Assembly: GCA_013817655.1 (NCBI GenBank) | Contig: JACDCJ010000053.1 | Span: 1-10,337, forward strand | DNA: 10,337 nucleotides | Direction of reading: 5' to 3' | Source: Actinosomnolentus pattersoniae (SeqCode) | GTDB taxonomy: Bacteria; Actinomycetota; UBA4738 | In this document: positions 10,206 to 10,337 of the stretch, in pieces | Layout of the letters: each line of letters begins with the position of its first letter | Numbering within the stretch: position 1 is the first letter of the stretch | Position numbers and translations under genes: made by a program | Notes under the pieces: generated by a model | What the model saw: only the letters and a program-made list of their open reading frames with translations | The model's database searches: none | Told to the model about the DNA's origin: nothing

Positions 10206-10275
10206 CCGACGCTCCGTTTCTCCACTGTTCGCCATCTCTTCAGCAGCACATGCAGGTGTGGCAAACCGCTCGCTC

Positions 10276-10281
10276 TACAAT
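10276..10281 (+). promoter_or_regulatory. Predicted -10 box for the putative uvrC
   Basis: TACAAT lies 10 nt before the GTG at 10292. The expected start point near 10288 would leave a leader of about 4 nt. There is no Shine-Dalgarno sequence (CGAAGCCGTT precedes the GTG) and no clear -35. The box has the same hexamer as uvrA and the same 10-nt spacing as the cupredoxin gene. The rest of the 91-nt gap (10201-10291) holds nothing else recognisable. Confidence 0.42.
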
Positions 10282-10291
10282 CGAAGCCGTT

Positions 10292-10337
10292 GTGAGCTTC
10301 GCACGGCCCGATACCGCTTCGATCCCCGACGCTCCGG
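10292..10337 (+). CDS. uvrC: Probable UvrABC system protein C, N-terminal fragment (3'-truncated)
   Basis: Only 15 codons are inside the window, reading VSFARPDTASIPDAP from a GTG and still open at the edge, with one extra base (G). The IPDAP motif followed by a codon beginning with G resembles the UvrC N-terminus, where an I-P-x-x-P-G-V-Y element opens the GIY-YIG nuclease domain that makes the 3' incision. A -10 box 10 nt upstream and the location near uvrB and uvrA support the call. With so few residues it remains tentative, and any other gene starting here cannot be excluded. Confidence 0.58.
   Translation, partial: MSFARPDTASIPDAP

Noticed and set aside
10204..10336. A 13-bp direct repeat, CCCCGACGCTCCG, at 10204-10216 and 10324-10336
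   Set aside because: A few 13-bp matches are expected by chance in 10 kb of GC-rich DNA, and the second copy is part of the putative uvrC coding sequence. No attachment-site or mobile-element features accompany it.

Overview
The window is GC-rich, with tightly packed genes and no long non-coding stretch. It looks like chromosomal sequence from an actinobacterium-like lineage. This rests on the base composition, on UvrA and UvrB sequences that resemble actinobacterial ones, and on -10 boxes placed so close to start codons that several transcripts should be leaderless. The lineage is inferred; no marker gene fixes it. I found no rRNA, tRNA, CRISPR array, insertion sequence, integrase or phage gene.

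Layout. Positions 1-945 (+) are the 3' half of uvrB, cut by the window edge. Next in the same direction is a metal-dependent amidohydrolase (1014-2030). It converges, with only 6 bp between stop codons, on a minus-strand gene for a secreted 734-residue VCBS/FG-GAP protein (2037-4241). Upstream of that gene, also on the minus strand, is a PLP-dependent class V aminotransferase-fold enzyme (4377-5516). Divergent from it is a complete uvrA (5627-8491). Seventeen bases after uvrA comes a gene for a lipoprotein with seven propeller-like repeats and a C-terminal cupredoxin (8509-10200). The last 46 bases (10292-10337) look like the first 15 codons of uvrC.

How the genes fit together. UvrA and UvrB, with UvrC if the last call is right, are the damage-recognition and incision proteins of nucleotide excision repair. 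Here they are spread over about 10 kb with four unrelated genes between them. The amidohydrolase is co-directional with uvrB and may be co-transcribed. The VCBS protein and the cupredoxin lipoprotein are both predicted to act outside the cytoplasm and share no visible pathway with repair.

I do not see a convincing new multi-gene system. The more notable points are the 14-repeat (2 x 7) design of the VCBS protein, the propeller-cupredoxin lipoprotein between uvrA and uvrC, and a recurring promoter layout (TANAAT box 6 or 10 nt from the start codon) at three plus-strand genes.
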